Origin: Methanomassiliicoccaceae archaeon UBA113
Lineage (GTDB): Archaea > Thermoplasmatota > Thermoplasmata > Methanomassiliicoccales > Methanomethylophilaceae
DNA length: 29,992 bases
Direction of reading: 5' to 3'
NCBI GenBank assembly: GCA_002506175.1
Contig: DAXB01000045.1
Location: 1 to 29,992, forward strand
Part shown: piece by piece, positions 29,958 to 29,992 of the stretch
Numbering within the stretch: position 1 is the stretch's first letter
How the letters are laid out: the number at the start of each line of letters is the position of its first letter
Notes under the pieces: generated by a model
The model's input: the letters and a program-made list of their open reading frames with translations, nothing else
The model's database searches: none
Told to the model about the DNA's origin: nothing
Position numbers and translations under genes: made by a program

Positions 29958-29992
29958 ACCAATTCTTTTTAGGTTCTAGACAGAATCGAGTG

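Noticed and set aside
1..29992. CRISPR array, prophage or integrative element
   Set aside because: No regularly spaced direct repeats, cas genes, integrase, transposase or phage structural genes were seen.

Overview
The window comes from a pyrrolysine-using methanogen of the order Methanomassiliicoccales (Thermoplasmatota), most likely the gut-associated Methanomethylophilaceae. The direct evidence is a complete pylT-pylS-pylC-pylD cluster near the right end. It contains a tRNA with anticodon CUA and a catalytic-domain-only PylS. Archaeal markers agree: sn-glycerol-1-phosphate dehydrogenase, archaeal dihydroneopterin aldolase MptD, archaeal NadM, Trm1, UPF0179, and TATA boxes about 25 bp upstream of short or absent leaders. 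Of 34 protein genes called here, 33 end in TGA, one in TAA and none in TAG, as expected where amber is a sense codon.

Layout. 1-2.4 kb: a zinc-ribbon protein, a ubiquitin-like small modifier, citrate synthase behind a perfect palindrome, and mptD. 2.5-5.1 kb (minus strand): a SLOG-SLATT membrane protein of the nucleotide-sensing defence type, followed by a 182-codon gene with an in-frame TAG at codon 107. This pair is the most unusual part of the window. 5.25-9.0 kb (plus): THEP1 NTPase, trm1, a roughly 200-nt gene-free stretch that folds well and looks like a structured RNA, purA and a small Cys-rich protein. 9.0-10.7 kb: superoxide reductase, a HisA/HisF-like protein and an iron-sulfur flavoprotein. 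11-14 kb: a lineage-type hypothetical, egsA, UPF0179 and purC. 14.1-20.7 kb (minus): a 12-TM protein, a minimal E1-like enzyme, a NadM-PncC fusion, a COG2522-type regulator and the hisG-hisC-hisH-hisA operon. 20.7-24.2 kb: a structured intergenic element, a DUF5654 protein, a paired SMR transporter and an APC permease with a Cys-rich tail, then 460 bp of very AT-rich DNA. 24.2-28.3 kb (minus): asd with a dyad over its start region, then pylD, pylC, pylS and pylT. 28.5-29.9 kb (plus): a tandem-domain polyphosphate kinase 2.

How the parts relate. The pyl genes supply pyrrolysine and its tRNA, which makes the in-frame amber codon at 2719-2721 potentially decodable rather than a simple nonsense mutation. 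Most other genes are housekeeping (purine, histidine, aspartate-family, NAD, lipid and tRNA modification). No IS element, integrase, CRISPR array or rRNA was seen. Family assignments are by recognition of sequence motifs; no database search was run.
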